Under the pieces are notes generated by a model. That model searched no databases. It was not told where the DNA came from and saw only the letters and a program-made list of their open reading frames with translations. A program made the position numbers and the translations under genes. Positions 42,201 through 51,819 of a stretch of DNA of 64,000 nucleotides are shown in pieces; position 1 is the first letter of the stretch; every line of letters begins with the position of its first letter. This DNA is from Pseudorhodobacter antarcticus (GTDB taxonomy: Bacteria > Pseudomonadota > Alphaproteobacteria > Rhodobacterales > Rhodobacteraceae), in the NCBI GenBank assembly GCA_945862465.1, contig CAMAYO010000001.1, positions 37,988-101,987 on the forward strand. The letters run 5' to 3'.

Positions 42201-45062
42201 ATGGCTGAGCAGAAGTTCATCGAAGTGCGCGGTGCGCGCGAGCATAATCTGAAGAACGTCGATTTGGATATTCCGCGTGACCAGTTCGTGGTGATCACGG
42301 GGCTGTCGGGGTCGGGCAAATCTTCGCTGGCGTTCGATACGATCTATGCCGAAGGCCAGCGCCGCTATGTGGAAAGCCTGTCGGCCTATGCGCGGCAGTT
42401 TCTGGATATGGCGGGCAAGCCCGATGTTGATCATATCAGCGGCCTGTCGCCCGCCATTTCGATTGAGCAAAAGACCACCTCGAAAAACCCGCGCTCCACC
42501 GTGGGCACGGTCACCGAGATTTACGATTACCTGCGCTTGCTGTTCGCGCGGGTTGGTATTCCCTATTCGCCCGCCACTGGCCTGCCCATCACCGCGATGC
42601 AGGTGCAAGACATGGTCGACGCCGTCATGGCGATGGAAGAAGGCGCGCGGGCCTATCTGCTGGCCCCCTTGGTGCGCGACCGCAAGGGTGAATACCGCAA
42701 AGAATTCCTCGACTTGCGCAAGCAAGGCTTTCAGCGCGTCAAGGTCGATGGCACCTTTTACGATCTGGATGAACCGCCCACGCTGGACAAAAAACTGCGC
42801 CATGACATCGACGTTGTGGTTGACCGCATCGTGGTGCGCGATGGTTTGCAGACACGGCTGGCCGACAGCTTCCGCACGGCGCTCAACTTGGCCGATGGCA
42901 TTGCTGTCATCGAAACCGCCCCCGCCGAGGGTGAGCCTGTGCGCATCACCTATTCGGAAAAATTCGCCTGCCCGGTCAGCGGTTTTACCATCGCCGAAAT
43001 CGAACCCCGCCTGTTTTCCTTCAACGCCCCCTTTGGGGCGTGCCCCGTCTGCGACGGCTTGGGGATGGAACTGTTCTTTGACGAGCGCCTTGTCGTGCCC
43101 GACCAAAGCCTGACCCTTGCGCAGGGGGCTATTGCACCTTGGGCCAAATCGAAATCGCCCTACTTCACCCAAACTGTCGACGCCATGGCGACCCACTATG
43201 GCTTTGATAGGAAAAAGAAATGGAAAGACTTGCCCGATGCGGTGAAAGAGGTTTTCCTGCGTGGATCGGCTGGCGAAGAGATTGAGTTTCGCTATGACGA
43301 AGGTGGGCGCATCTATACCGTGAAGCGCATCTTTGAAGGCGTCATCCCCAATATGGAACGTCGCTACAAAGAAACCGACTCGGCGTGGAGCCGCGAAGAG
43401 ATGGAGCGCTTTCAAAACAACCGCCCCTGCGGCACCTGCAAAGGGTACCGCCTGCGCCCCGAAGCCTTGGCCGTGAAAATCGCGGGCCTGCACGCGGGCC
43501 AAGTGGTGCAAATGTCGATTGCTGAGGCCTTTGCATGGGTGGGCGCTGTGCCCGAACAACTCACGGGCCAGCAGAACGAGATTGCCAAAGCGATCCTTAA
43601 AGAAATCCGCGAAAGGCTGGGGTTTTTGGTGAACGTCGGCCTGAACTACCTGACGATGAGCCGCAATGCTGGCACCCTGTCGGGCGGGGAAAGCCAACGG
43701 ATTCGTCTGGCCTCACAAATCGGGTCGGGGTTGACGGGGGTGCTTTATGTGCTCGACGAACCCTCGATCGGGCTGCACCAGCGCGACAATGACAGACTTT
43801 TGACCACGCTGAAAAACCTGCGCGATGCGGGCAATACCGTGTTGGTGGTGGAACATGACGAAGACGCCATCCGCGAGGCGGATTATGTCTTTGACATGGG
43901 GCCGGGGGCGGGGGTGCATGGCGGCATGGTGGTGTCGCGCGGCACACCGGCCCAAATTGCCGCCGACCCTGCCAGCATGACGGGGCAGTATCTGTCGGGC
44001 GCGCGGTCAATCCCCGTGGCCAAGGTGCGCCGCAAGGGCAATGGCAAAAAGCTGACAGTGGTGAACGCCACGGGCAACAACCTAAAGGGTATGACGGCTG
44101 ATTTCCCCTTGGGAATGTTTGTCTGCGTCACAGGTGTTTCGGGCGGCGGCAAATCGACGTTGACGATTGAAACCCTGTTCAAAACCGCAGCCACCCGCTT
44201 GAACGGCGCGCATGAAACGCCAGCGCCTTGCGAGACGATCAAAGGCTTTGAGCATCTGGATAAGGTGATCGACATTGATCAGCGCGCCATTGGCCGCACC
44301 CCTCGGTCAAACCCTGCGACCTATACCGGCGCTTTCACCCCGATCCGCGATTGGTTTGCAGGCCTGCCCGAATCCAAGGCGCGCGGCTACCAATCAGGGC
44401 GCTTTTCGTTCAACGTCAAAGGCGGGCGGTGCGAGGCCTGTCAGGGCGACGGCGTGATCAAGATTGAGATGCACTTTTTGCCCGACGTCTATGTGACTTG
44501 CGAGACCTGCAAAGGCCAACGCTACAATCGCGAGACTTTGGAAATTAAGTTCAAGAACAAAAGCATTGCTGACGTTCTGGACATGACCTGCGAAGAGGCC
44601 GCCCAGTTTTTCCAAGCCGTCCCCGCCATTCGCGACAAGATGGATGCTTTGTGCGAGGTAGGTCTTGGCTATATAAAAGTGGGCCAACAAGCCACGACCT
44701 TATCGGGGGGCGAGGCGCAAAGGGTGAAGCTTTCCAAAGAACTGTCGCGCCGTGCCACGGGCAAGACGCTGTATATCTTGGATGAACCCACAACTGGCCT
44801 GCATTTTGACGATGTGCGCAAGCTGCTGGAAGTGCTGCATTCCTTGGTCGATCAGGGCAACACCGTGGTGGTGATTGAACACAACCTAGACGTGATCAAA
44901 ACTGCCGACTGGCTGATAGATATTGGCCCCGAAGGCGGCGATGGCGGCGGCGAGATCGTGGCCACCGGCACGCCAGAACAGGTGGCCGAAATAGCGGCCA
45001 GCCACACCGGCCGCTATTTGAAACCTATGCTGGCCACGGCCAAGCGGGGCAGGGTGGCTTAG
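42201..45062 (+). CDS. uvrA: Excinuclease ABC subunit A
   Basis: [56 protein letters not shown]; zinc-finger and ABC signature motifs. Confidence 0.98.
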   Translation: MAEQKFIEVRGAREHNLKNVDLDIPRDQFVVITGLSGSGKSSLAFDTIYAEGQRRYVESLSAYARQFLDMAGKPDVDHISGLSPAISIEQKTTSKNPRSTVGTVTEIYDYLRLLFARVGIPYSPATGLPITAMQVQDMVDAVMAMEEGARAYLLAPLVRDRKGEYRKEFLDLRKQGFQRVKVDGTFYDLDEPPTLDKKLRHDIDVVVDRIVVRDGLQTRLADSFRTALNLADGIAVIETAPAEGEPVRITYSEKFACPVSGFTIAEIEPRLFSFNAPFGACPVCDGLGMELFFDERLVVPDQSLTLAQGAIAPWAKSKSPYFTQTVDAMATHYGFDRKKKWKDLPDAVKEVFLRGSAGEEIEFRYDEGGRIYTVKRIFEGVIPNMERRYKETDSAWSREEMERFQNNRPCGTCKGYRLRPEALAVKIAGLHAGQVVQMSIAEAFAWVGAVPEQLTGQQNEIAKAILKEIRERLGFLVNVGLNYLTMSRNAGTLSGGESQRIRLASQIGSGLTGVLYVLDEPSIGLHQRDNDRLLTTLKNLRDAGNTVLVVEHDEDAIREADYVFDMGPGAGVHGGMVVSRGTPAQIAADPASMTGQYLSGARSIPVAKVRRKGNGKKLTVVNATGNNLKGMTADFPLGMFVCVTGVSGGGKSTLTIETLFKTAATRLNGAHETPAPCETIKGFEHLDKVIDIDQRAIGRTPRSNPATYTGAFTPIRDWFAGLPESKARGYQSGRFSFNVKGGRCEACQGDGVIKIEMHFLPDVYVTCETCKGQRYNRETLEIKFKNKSIADVLDMTCEEAAQFFQAVPAIRDKMDALCEVGLGYIKVGQQATTLSGGEAQRVKLSKELSRRATGKTLYILDEPTTGLHFDDVRKLLEVLHSLVDQGNTVVVIEHNLDVIKTADWLIDIGPEGGDGGGEIVATGTPEQVAEIAASHTGRYLKPMLATAKRGRVA

Positions 45063-45256
45063 TTGGTCTTGGTGCCCAAAACCTTGTAAAGCGGGCAAAA
45101 GTTTAGCACGGCTGTGCCCAGTACAATCACGCCAAAGACGGCTTTGGCCCAATGCCACGGGCCCATGCCGTGATCCATAAAGAACCAAACAAGCAGCCCC
45201 GCCCCGATCAGGATGCGCAGGACTCGGTCGGTTGTGCCTACATTGGCGGTGAACAT
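45059..45256 (-). CDS. DUF2892/YgaP-type inner membrane protein
   Basis: [26 protein letters not shown]...[23 protein letters not shown]. Confidence 0.9.
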   Translation of the reverse strand: MFTANVGTTDRVLRILIGAGLLVWFFMDHGMGPWHWAKAVFGVIVLGTAVLNFCPLYKVLGTKTN

Positions 45257-45317
45257 GGGAACTCTCCTATACATGGGTCAACTGAGGCCAAGTATAGGTG
45301 GTTTTGAATGTGAGGCC

Positions 45318-45331
45318 TTGATCTACATCAC
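45318..45331 (-). promoter_or_regulatory. Candidate FNR/FnrL-type box upstream of the DUF2892 gene
   Basis: TTGATCTACATCAC matches TTGAT-N4-ATCAA at 9/10 positions. Confidence 0.35.
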
Positions 45332-45341
45332 GCCAAAGAAA

Positions 45342-45363
45342 AAGGCCCTCTGACGAGGGCCTT
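45342..45363 (-). terminator. Intrinsic terminator for mmsA (minus strand)
   Basis: AAGGCCCTC-TGAC-GAGGGCCTT; minus-strand reading is followed by TTTTTCTTT. Confidence 0.78.
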
Positions 45364-45387
45364 GATCTAGAGCAGAAGGATAAGAGC

Positions 45388-46887
45388 TTAGTCCATCTGC
45401 TTGAAGTTCAGGCTTGCGCCCTCTTTGATCCCCGAAGGCCAGCGCGAGGTGATGGTCTTGGTGCGGGTGTAAAAGCGGAAACTGTCCGGCCCGTGCTGGT
45501 TCAAATCGCCAAAGGCCGATTTCTTCCAGCCGCCAAAGGTGTGATAGGCCAGCGGCACGGGAATTGGCACGTTGATGCCGATCATGCCCACGTTGATGCG
45601 GTTGGCAAAATCGCGGGCTGTGTCACCATCACGGGTGAAAATCGCAGTGCCGTTGCCATATTCATGGTCCATCGCCAGCTTCAGCGCCTCTTCATAGGTT
45701 TGGGCGCGCACGGTTGACAGAACCGGCCCGAAGATTTCCTTGCGATAAATCTCCATATCCGCGGTGACATGGTCAAACAAATGCGGGCCGACAAAGAAGC
45801 CGTCCTCATAGCCCTGCATTTTAAACCCGCGCCCGTCGACCACCAGTTTGGCACCCGCCGCCACGCCCGATTCAACCAACCGCAGGATATTGGCCTTGGC
45901 CGCTGCGGTGACTACAGGGCCGTAATCAACATCATTGCCGCCGGTATAAGGCCCAACCTTCAGCTTTTCGATGCGTGGGATCAGTTTGGCAATCAAGCGG
46001 TCTGCCGTTTCATCGCCCACGGGCACCGCCACCGAAATTGCCATGCAGCGTTCGCCCGCCGCACCGTAACCTGCGCCCACCAATGCATCCGCTGCCAGAT
46101 CCATATCGGCATCGGGCATGATGATCATATGGTTCTTAGCGCCGCCAAAGCACTGCACGCGCTTGCCGTTGGCTGTGCCGCGCGAATAGATGTATTCGGC
46201 AATGGGCGTAGACCCAACAAAGCCCACGCCCGCAATCTGCGGGTTGTCCAAGATGGCGTCGACCGATTCCTTATCGCCGTTCACCACTTGCAGCACGCCG
46301 TCTGGCAGGCCCGCTTCTTGCATCAGTTCTGCCAGCATCATCGGCACGGATGGGTCACGTTCTGACGGCTTTAGGATAAACGCATTGCCGCAGGCCAAAG
46401 CTGGCCCCATTTTCCACATCGGGATCATTGCGGGGAAGTTGAAGGGCGTAATCCCGGCGGCAACCCCAATCGGTTGGCGCATCGAATACATATCAATGCC
46501 GGGGCCAGCGGAATCGGTGAACTCACCCTTCAGCAGGTGCGGTGCACCGATGCAAAACTCGATCACTTCCAAGCCGCGCTGAATGTCACCCTTGGCGTCG
46601 GGCACGGTCTTGCCATGTTCCGACGAAAGCGCCACGGCCAGCTTATCCATGTCGCGGTTCAAGAGGCGCACGAATTCCATCATCACGCGGGCACGGCGCT
46701 GCGGGTTGGTGGCACCCCACTTCACCTGTGCTGCGGCCGCAGCGGCGGTGGCGGCGTCAAGCTCTGCCTTGCTGGCCAAGGCGACATGAGCCTGCACTTC
46801 GCCTGTGGCGGGGTTGTAAACGGGGGCGGTGCGCCCCGAGGTTCCAGCGACGTGTTTGCCGTTGATCCAGTGTCCGATGTGCTTCAT
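45388..46887 (-). CDS. mmsA: CoA-acylating methylmalonate-semialdehyde dehydrogenase
   Basis: ITPFNFPAMIPMWKMGPALACGNAFILKPSERDPSVPMMLAELMQEAGLPDGVLQVVNG; GAAGERCMAISVAV. Confidence 0.93.
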   Translation of the reverse strand: MKHIGHWINGKHVAGTSGRTAPVYNPATGEVQAHVALASKAELDAATAAAAAAQVKWGATNPQRRARVMMEFVRLLNRDMDKLAVALSSEHGKTVPDAKGDIQRGLEVIEFCIGAPHLLKGEFTDSAGPGIDMYSMRQPIGVAAGITPFNFPAMIPMWKMGPALACGNAFILKPSERDPSVPMMLAELMQEAGLPDGVLQVVNGDKESVDAILDNPQIAGVGFVGSTPIAEYIYSRGTANGKRVQCFGGAKNHMIIMPDADMDLAADALVGAGYGAAGERCMAISVAVPVGDETADRLIAKLIPRIEKLKVGPYTGGNDVDYGPVVTAAAKANILRLVESGVAAGAKLVVDGRGFKMQGYEDGFFVGPHLFDHVTADMEIYRKEIFGPVLSTVRAQTYEEALKLAMDHEYGNGTAIFTRDGDTARDFANRINVGMIGINVPIPVPLAYHTFGGWKKSAFGDLNQHGPDSFRFYTRTKTITSRWPSGIKEGASLNFKQMD

Positions 46888-46918
46888 GGCATCCTCCTAA
46901 GTTGGCCGCACAATAGCC

Positions 46919-46974
46919 TTGCACAAATGCCGAATAAAGAGGCAAGATTTCAAAAGGGCTTTGCAGGAATGCAA
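46919..46974. promoter_or_regulatory. Paired LTTR-type sites in the mmsA/LysR divergent promoter
   Basis: TTGCA-CAAA-TGCCG (46919-46932) and TTGCA-GGAA-TGCAA (46961-46974), start-to-start 42 bp. Confidence 0.5.
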
Positions 46975-46985
46975 TGGGGGCGGCG

Positions 46986-47870
46986 ATGGATTGGGACGAT
47001 TTGCGCATCTTTCTGGCCGTGGCGCGGCATGAAAGCCTGTCTGCCGCGGGGCGGGCGTTAAAGATTGATCCTGCCACCGTGGGCCGGCGCATAGCGCGGC
47101 TGGAGGATTCCATAGGCGCGCGCCTGTTCGCCAAAGGCCCGCAAGGCTATGCCCTGACCGACGAAGGGGCCCGCCTGTTAACCCACGCCGAACGTGCCGA
47201 AGCTGCGATGGAGGGCGCGGCTGAGGCTTTGACGGGGCCAGAGGGCCTGACAGGCCAAATTCGCATCGGCGCACCTGATGGCTGCGCGAACTACTTGCTG
47301 CCGCAGGTTCTGGCCCGCATCTGCGATGCAAACCCCGGGCTAGAGGTGCAGGTCGTGGCCCTGCCGCGTGTGTTCAACCTATCAAAGCGCGAGGCAGATA
47401 TGGCCATCGCCGTCTCGCGCCCCACCGCAGGGCGCTTGACCGTGCAAAAGCTGACAGATTACAGCCTGCATCTGGCAGCCTCAGAAGACTATCTGGCAGC
47501 ACACCCACCGATCAAAGGCCCGCAAGACCTGCAAGCGCACCGCTTTGTGGGCTACATTCCCGACATGATCTTTGACAAAGAGCTGGATTATCTGGCCGAG
47601 ATTGGGGTGAAGCCGCCGCCATTGGCGTCAAACTCTGTCTCGGTTCAGCTGAACTTTCTGCGCCACGGCGCTGGCTTGGGCGTGGTGCATGACTTTGCCT
47701 TGCCCGCCGCCCCCGAACTGGTGCGGGTTATTCCCGACCAAATCCGCCTGCAGCGCAGCTTTTGGCTGATCCGCCACGCAGATGATGGGCGGGTGGATCG
47801 GCTGAACCGCTTTGCGGCCCTTCTCACGGCCGAGGTGCGCGCCGAAATGCTGCGCCTTGAAGCCGCCTAA
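46986..47870 (+). CDS. LysR family transcriptional regulator
   Basis: MDWDDLRIFLAVARHESLSAAGRALKIDPATVGRRIARLEDSIGARLFAKGPQGY. Confidence 0.93.
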   Translation: MDWDDLRIFLAVARHESLSAAGRALKIDPATVGRRIARLEDSIGARLFAKGPQGYALTDEGARLLTHAERAEAAMEGAAEALTGPEGLTGQIRIGAPDGCANYLLPQVLARICDANPGLEVQVVALPRVFNLSKREADMAIAVSRPTAGRLTVQKLTDYSLHLAASEDYLAAHPPIKGPQDLQAHRFVGYIPDMIFDKELDYLAEIGVKPPPLASNSVSVQLNFLRHGAGLGVVHDFALPAAPELVRVIPDQIRLQRSFWLIRHADDGRVDRLNRFAALLTAEVRAEMLRLEAA

Positions 47871-47942
47871 GCCCGCACTTTTGCCCCTTGCGCCCGCAGC
47901 CATCGTCATGTTGCTTAGGCCCATCACTTTGCGGAGCATCCT

Positions 47943-48443
47943 ATGCGCATCGGCCTATATCCCGGCACCTTTGACCCAATCACCTTGGGCCATATCGACA
48001 TCATCCAACGCGCCATGGCGATGGTTGACCGCTTGGTGATTGGGGTTGCCATCAACCGCGATAAAGCGCCGCTGTTTGCCTTGGAAGAGCGCGTGTTCAT
48101 GGTGGAAGAAGAGTGCCGCGAAATTGCCGCAAGGGTGGGCGGCGAGATTGTGGTGCATCCGTTTGAAAACCTGCTGATTGATTGCGCCCGCGATGTGGGG
48201 GCGGGCATTATCATTCGTGGATTGCGGGCTGTGGCGGATTTTGAATATGAATTCCAAATGGTTGGCATGAACCGCGCCTTAGATTCGTCGATTGAGACGG
48301 TGTTTTTGATGGCCGATGCCCGCCGTCAGGCGATTGCGTCAAAGCTGGTGAAAGAGATTTGTCGCTTGGGTGGTGATGTGTCAAAGTTTGTGACGCCCGC
48401 GGTGGATGCGGCCTTGGTGCGGCGGTTGCGCCGCAAGGCTTAG
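47943..48443 (+). CDS. coaD: Pantetheine-phosphate adenylyltransferase
   Basis: MRIGLYPGTFDPITLGHIDIIQRAM; IIRGLRAVADFEYEFQM. Confidence 0.96.
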   Translation: MRIGLYPGTFDPITLGHIDIIQRAMAMVDRLVIGVAINRDKAPLFALEERVFMVEEECREIAARVGGEIVVHPFENLLIDCARDVGAGIIIRGLRAVADFEYEFQMVGMNRALDSSIETVFLMADARRQAIASKLVKEICRLGGDVSKFVTPAVDAALVRRLRRKA

Positions 48444-48606
48444 GGCCAAAATTTCAGCTGAAGGTGCTTTTTTCTGCGCCTGTTAGGCTTGTATTAAGGA
48501 GCTTGGCCCAAACTGGGGCCATGAACCCTGAAACGCGCCCTGTATTCCTTGGTCTTTTGCCCGCCGCCCGATGGTGGCAGGGCGCCCCCATCTCGGGGGG
48601 CTCGGC

Positions 48607-49698
48607 ATGGGCCTAAGCTTGAACAATTTGCGCCTTAAAGCCGCCCGCATATTGGTGCTGGCCTTGTGGTTGCACCTGCCGCTGGGTTTTGGTCTGGCCT
48701 ATCTTACGCACAGCGATCCCATCCCCGCTGTGGTTCTGATGGCGGTCTTGGGGTGCGTGGCGACAGTTGTGGTCTTGCGCCGGAACATCGCGCCCCTTGG
48801 GGTGGTGCTGGTGGCCTTGGCCTTTGGCGGGGCATTGACGATCCTTTGCGGTGCTCTGCAGGTAAGCCCGTGGCACGCGCCAACCCCGATCTATGCCGCC
48901 ACTGCACTGGCCCTGACCCTTCCGATGTGCAGCGGCCCTGCCGTTTTGGCCTGTGCCGCGATGGTCTTATTACCACAATTTGTTCTTATGGGCTTGGGTC
49001 TTGCGGGCATCAACACGGTGCCGTCAGACCTGCAGGGGATGTGGTGGTCTGCGGCGGCTTTCATGCTTGAAGCAGCTGTATTGGCCCTTTTGGCGCAGGC
49101 CATTGGGCTTTTGCTACACAAGGCGCAAGCCACTGCGACCGCCGCGCGGCAAGAGGCTGAAAGCCTTTGGCAGCAGCGCACCACTTTGCAGCTATCCCAG
49201 GCCCAGTTTGTTGCGGGCCTGATCGACCGGATCACAGGCTTGGCGCAAGACCCCGCCGCGTCTCCACCCGCCGCAACGGCCTTTCCCTTTGCCTTTGCTG
49301 AGGTGGAAAGGGCAGTTGATCTGCTGGCCTTCAAGCTGCGGGGAGGGTGTTTGACGGAAATTTCCGGCTTTGCCCAGTTGGATCTTGCCGCAGCCACAGC
49401 CCAAATGGCGGGATGTTTGCATGATCAATCCACGCGCCTGACGGCGATTTGCCAAGCGTCGCAAGGGGCTTACAGGGCCAAGGTCTTGCACAACTTGGCG
49501 CGTGATCTAGAAGATATCACAGAACAATCGCAGCAGATCGCAGCCTTTGCGGCGGATTTGTCCCACACGGCGGAAGCCTATATCAAAACCCCGTTGCTGG
49601 GGCGCGCGCATCTGCCAAAGATGCCCTTAGCGCCAGACTTGTGCTTGGGCAACCCAACCAAACCTATACAAGCGCGACCTTGGACGCTGGCCGCATAG
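48607..49698 (+). CDS. Hypothetical multi-TM membrane protein with helical cytoplasmic tail
   Basis: Five to six predicted TM segments then an amphipathic helical tail (HDQSTRLTAICQASQGAYRAKVLHNLARDLEDITEQSQQIAAFAADL); family not recognised. Confidence 0.65.
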   Translation: MGLSLNNLRLKAARILVLALWLHLPLGFGLAYLTHSDPIPAVVLMAVLGCVATVVVLRRNIAPLGVVLVALAFGGALTILCGALQVSPWHAPTPIYAATALALTLPMCSGPAVLACAAMVLLPQFVLMGLGLAGINTVPSDLQGMWWSAAAFMLEAAVLALLAQAIGLLLHKAQATATAARQEAESLWQQRTTLQLSQAQFVAGLIDRITGLAQDPAASPPAATAFPFAFAEVERAVDLLAFKLRGGCLTEISGFAQLDLAAATAQMAGCLHDQSTRLTAICQASQGAYRAKVLHNLARDLEDITEQSQQIAAFAADLSHTAEAYIKTPLLGRAHLPKMPLAPDLCLGNPTKPIQARPWTLAA

Positions 49699-49704
49699 CA
49701 TTTC

Positions 49705-50655
49705 TTAACGCCGCCACAAACTTTGCCGCTCGTGATGCTGGATCGTCGCGGCCAAGGTTTCAAATTGGCCGGCCAGAAAGCTGCGGAGCCGCCTTGCCGC
49801 GGGGCTAAGGCCCAAGGCGCTGCGATACATCAGACCCAGTTTGCGATCAGGATGTTCAATGCGAATGGACAGCGCGGCCACACGATATTGGCGGCGCAAT
49901 GAAAACAGCACCGAATAGGGCAGCACCGTCAAACTGTCAGACCCCGCCAGCATGCCCATCACCGCCGAGAGGCTGCCGCCCGAATAGCTGATGCGGATTT
50001 GTTCCGTGCTGATCGTCGACAGCACCCGCTGCAAATCGGCATAAAGCGGGCTGTTCGCAGGTGGGGCTATCCAAGGAAAGCGCAACAAGTCTGCCGCCGT
50101 CACCGCAGGGCCATGCAGCAAAGGGTGGCCCTCGCGCGCGGCAATCACATTGCGTCCCGGCAGCAGCGTGTCAAAGCTTAAGCCTTCGGGCAGATCATCA
50201 GGCCGCAGCGGGCAAATCGCCAGATCCAGTGCCCCGCTTTGCACCAGTGTTGCCAGATCGGGCGCATAGCCATAGCTTTGTTCCAGCCGCACATCGGGGT
50301 TTTGCGCCTGAAACCCCGCGATCATCGCCACAATCACCCCGTCCATGAACACCGGCGTCCCCGCCACGCGCACCGCCCCCGCTTTGCCCAGCCGGAAACT
50401 TTGCACCGCTTGGCCCGCCGCTTGGGATGCTTGAAGAATACGCGCGCCTTCCTCGGCCAAACGAGCGCCCAATTCTGTTGGCTGCAAAGGTCGCCTACCG
50501 GGCACAAAAAGCGCAGCCCCCAAGCGCGCCTCAAGCGCAGCCACTGATCGTGACAGGGCGGGCTGCGATTTGCCCAAAAGGGCTGCGCCTTCGGTCAAAC
50601 CACCCGCCTGCACGATGGCGGCGAGGATTTCGAGCTGTCTGGGATCTATCTTCAT
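49705..50655 (-). CDS. LysR family transcriptional regulator (divergent from the hydroxyquinol operon)
   Basis: MKIDPRQLEILAAIVQAGGLTEGAALLGKSQPALSRSVAALEARLGAALFVPGRRPLQPTELG. Confidence 0.93.
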   Translation of the reverse strand: MKIDPRQLEILAAIVQAGGLTEGAALLGKSQPALSRSVAALEARLGAALFVPGRRPLQPTELGARLAEEGARILQASQAAGQAVQSFRLGKAGAVRVAGTPVFMDGVIVAMIAGFQAQNPDVRLEQSYGYAPDLATLVQSGALDLAICPLRPDDLPEGLSFDTLLPGRNVIAAREGHPLLHGPAVTAADLLRFPWIAPPANSPLYADLQRVLSTISTEQIRISYSGGSLSAVMGMLAGSDSLTVLPYSVLFSLRRQYRVAALSIRIEHPDRKLGLMYRSALGLSPAARRLRSFLAGQFETLAATIQHHERQSLWRR

Positions 50656-50668
50656 ACCAAAATGGTAT
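50654..50668. promoter_or_regulatory. LysR-type operator (ATAC-N7-GTAT)
   Basis: ATACCAAAATGGTAT: perfect 5-bp arms and a T-N11-A core between divergent LysR and maleylacetate reductase genes. Confidence 0.65.
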
Positions 50669-50733
50669 AAAGCTACGGCATAAATCGATCAAGTTTCAAA
50701 TTTATATCCGCTAGCCTGAGGGTGGAGACTGCG

Positions 50734-51819
50734 ATGACCCAATTACCCACCTTTGCCCTGCGCCTTTCCGCCCTGCGCGCGCAGTTTGGGCAAGCGGCGG
50801 CACAAGCGATAGCGGCGGCTTTGCAGCAGATGTCGTTGTCGCGTGCTGTGCTTTTGGCCACCCCCGGCCATGCTGACCAAGCGCACGACATGGCCGCACA
50901 GATCGGCCCCAGCGTGGTGGCTGTTCTGCCGGTAGCGCAAATGCACACACCGGTTGAGGTGACCCAGCACGCCTTACCGCATGTGCTGGCCGCAAAGGCC
51001 GATGCGTTGATATCGTTCGGCGGCGGGTCTGTCACCGGCCTAGGCAAGGCGCTGGCCCTACACACCCACTTGCCCCATATCGCCGTGCCCACCACCCATG
51101 CGGGGTCCGAAGTGACCGGTATTTTGGGCCAAACCGAAGCGGGGCGCAAAACCACGCTGACCGATGCGCGCCTGCAACCACAGGTGGTGATCTATGACCC
51201 GCGCCTGATTGCCAGCCTGCCGGCGCAGATCACCGTCACCTCGGCGCTGAACGCGCTGGCCCACGCGGTCGAGGCGCTTTACGCCCCTGACCGCAACCCC
51301 GTGACCAGCACTTTGGCGCTGCAAGGCGCGCAGGCGTTGGTCACTGCTTTGCCCAAGGTTTTGGAAAACCTGCACAATCTGCAAGCCCGCGCCGATTGCC
51401 AATATGGCGGTTTCCTCTGCGGCCTTGTTCTGGGCCAAGTTGGCATGGGCTTGCACCACAAGCTGTGCCACACCTTGGGCGGCAGTTTTGGGCTGCCCCA
51501 TGCGCAAACCCATGCGGTGATTTTGCCCCATGCCGTGGCCTATAACGAGGCGGCTGTGCCCGATCTTCTGGCCCCCTTGGCGCGTATCCTAAACGCCCCT
51601 AGCGCGGGGCAGGGGCTCTACGCCCTTTCCGCAAGCCTACACGCCCCCCAATCGCTGCGCGATCTTGGGCTGGCCGAAGCCGATCTTGACCGCGCCGCAG
51701 ACCTTGCGACGCAATCCCCTTATCCCAACCCAAGCCCCTTGGAAAAGCCCGCCCTGCGCGCCCTGTTACAGGCCGCATGGGAGGGCCATCCCCCAAAACC
51801 CAGAGGTTATCATGGCTGA
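50734..51819 (+). CDS. Maleylacetate reductase (iron-containing alcohol dehydrogenase superfamily)
   Basis: SFGGGSVTGLGKALALHTHLPHIAVPTTHAGSEVTGILGQTEAGRKTTLTDARLQPQVVIYDPRL; HKLCHTLGGSFGLPHAQTHAVILPH. Confidence 0.9.
   Translation: MTQLPTFALRLSALRAQFGQAAAQAIAAALQQMSLSRAVLLATPGHADQAHDMAAQIGPSVVAVLPVAQMHTPVEVTQHALPHVLAAKADALISFGGGSVTGLGKALALHTHLPHIAVPTTHAGSEVTGILGQTEAGRKTTLTDARLQPQVVIYDPRLIASLPAQITVTSALNALAHAVEALYAPDRNPVTSTLALQGAQALVTALPKVLENLHNLQARADCQYGGFLCGLVLGQVGMGLHHKLCHTLGGSFGLPHAQTHAVILPHAVAYNEAAVPDLLAPLARILNAPSAGQGLYALSASLHAPQSLRDLGLAEADLDRAADLATQSPYPNPSPLEKPALRALLQAAWEGHPPKPRGYHG

Noticed and set aside
42126-43697. 523-aa minus-strand ORF opposite uvrA
   Set aside because: Antisense to a clear uvrA; low-complexity His/Gln/Arg composition typical of shadow ORFs in GC-rich DNA.
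45388-46887. mmsA as part of the hydroxyquinol/BKACE island
   Set aside because: Opposite strand, separated by coaD and other genes, with its own terminator and its own divergent LysR gene.
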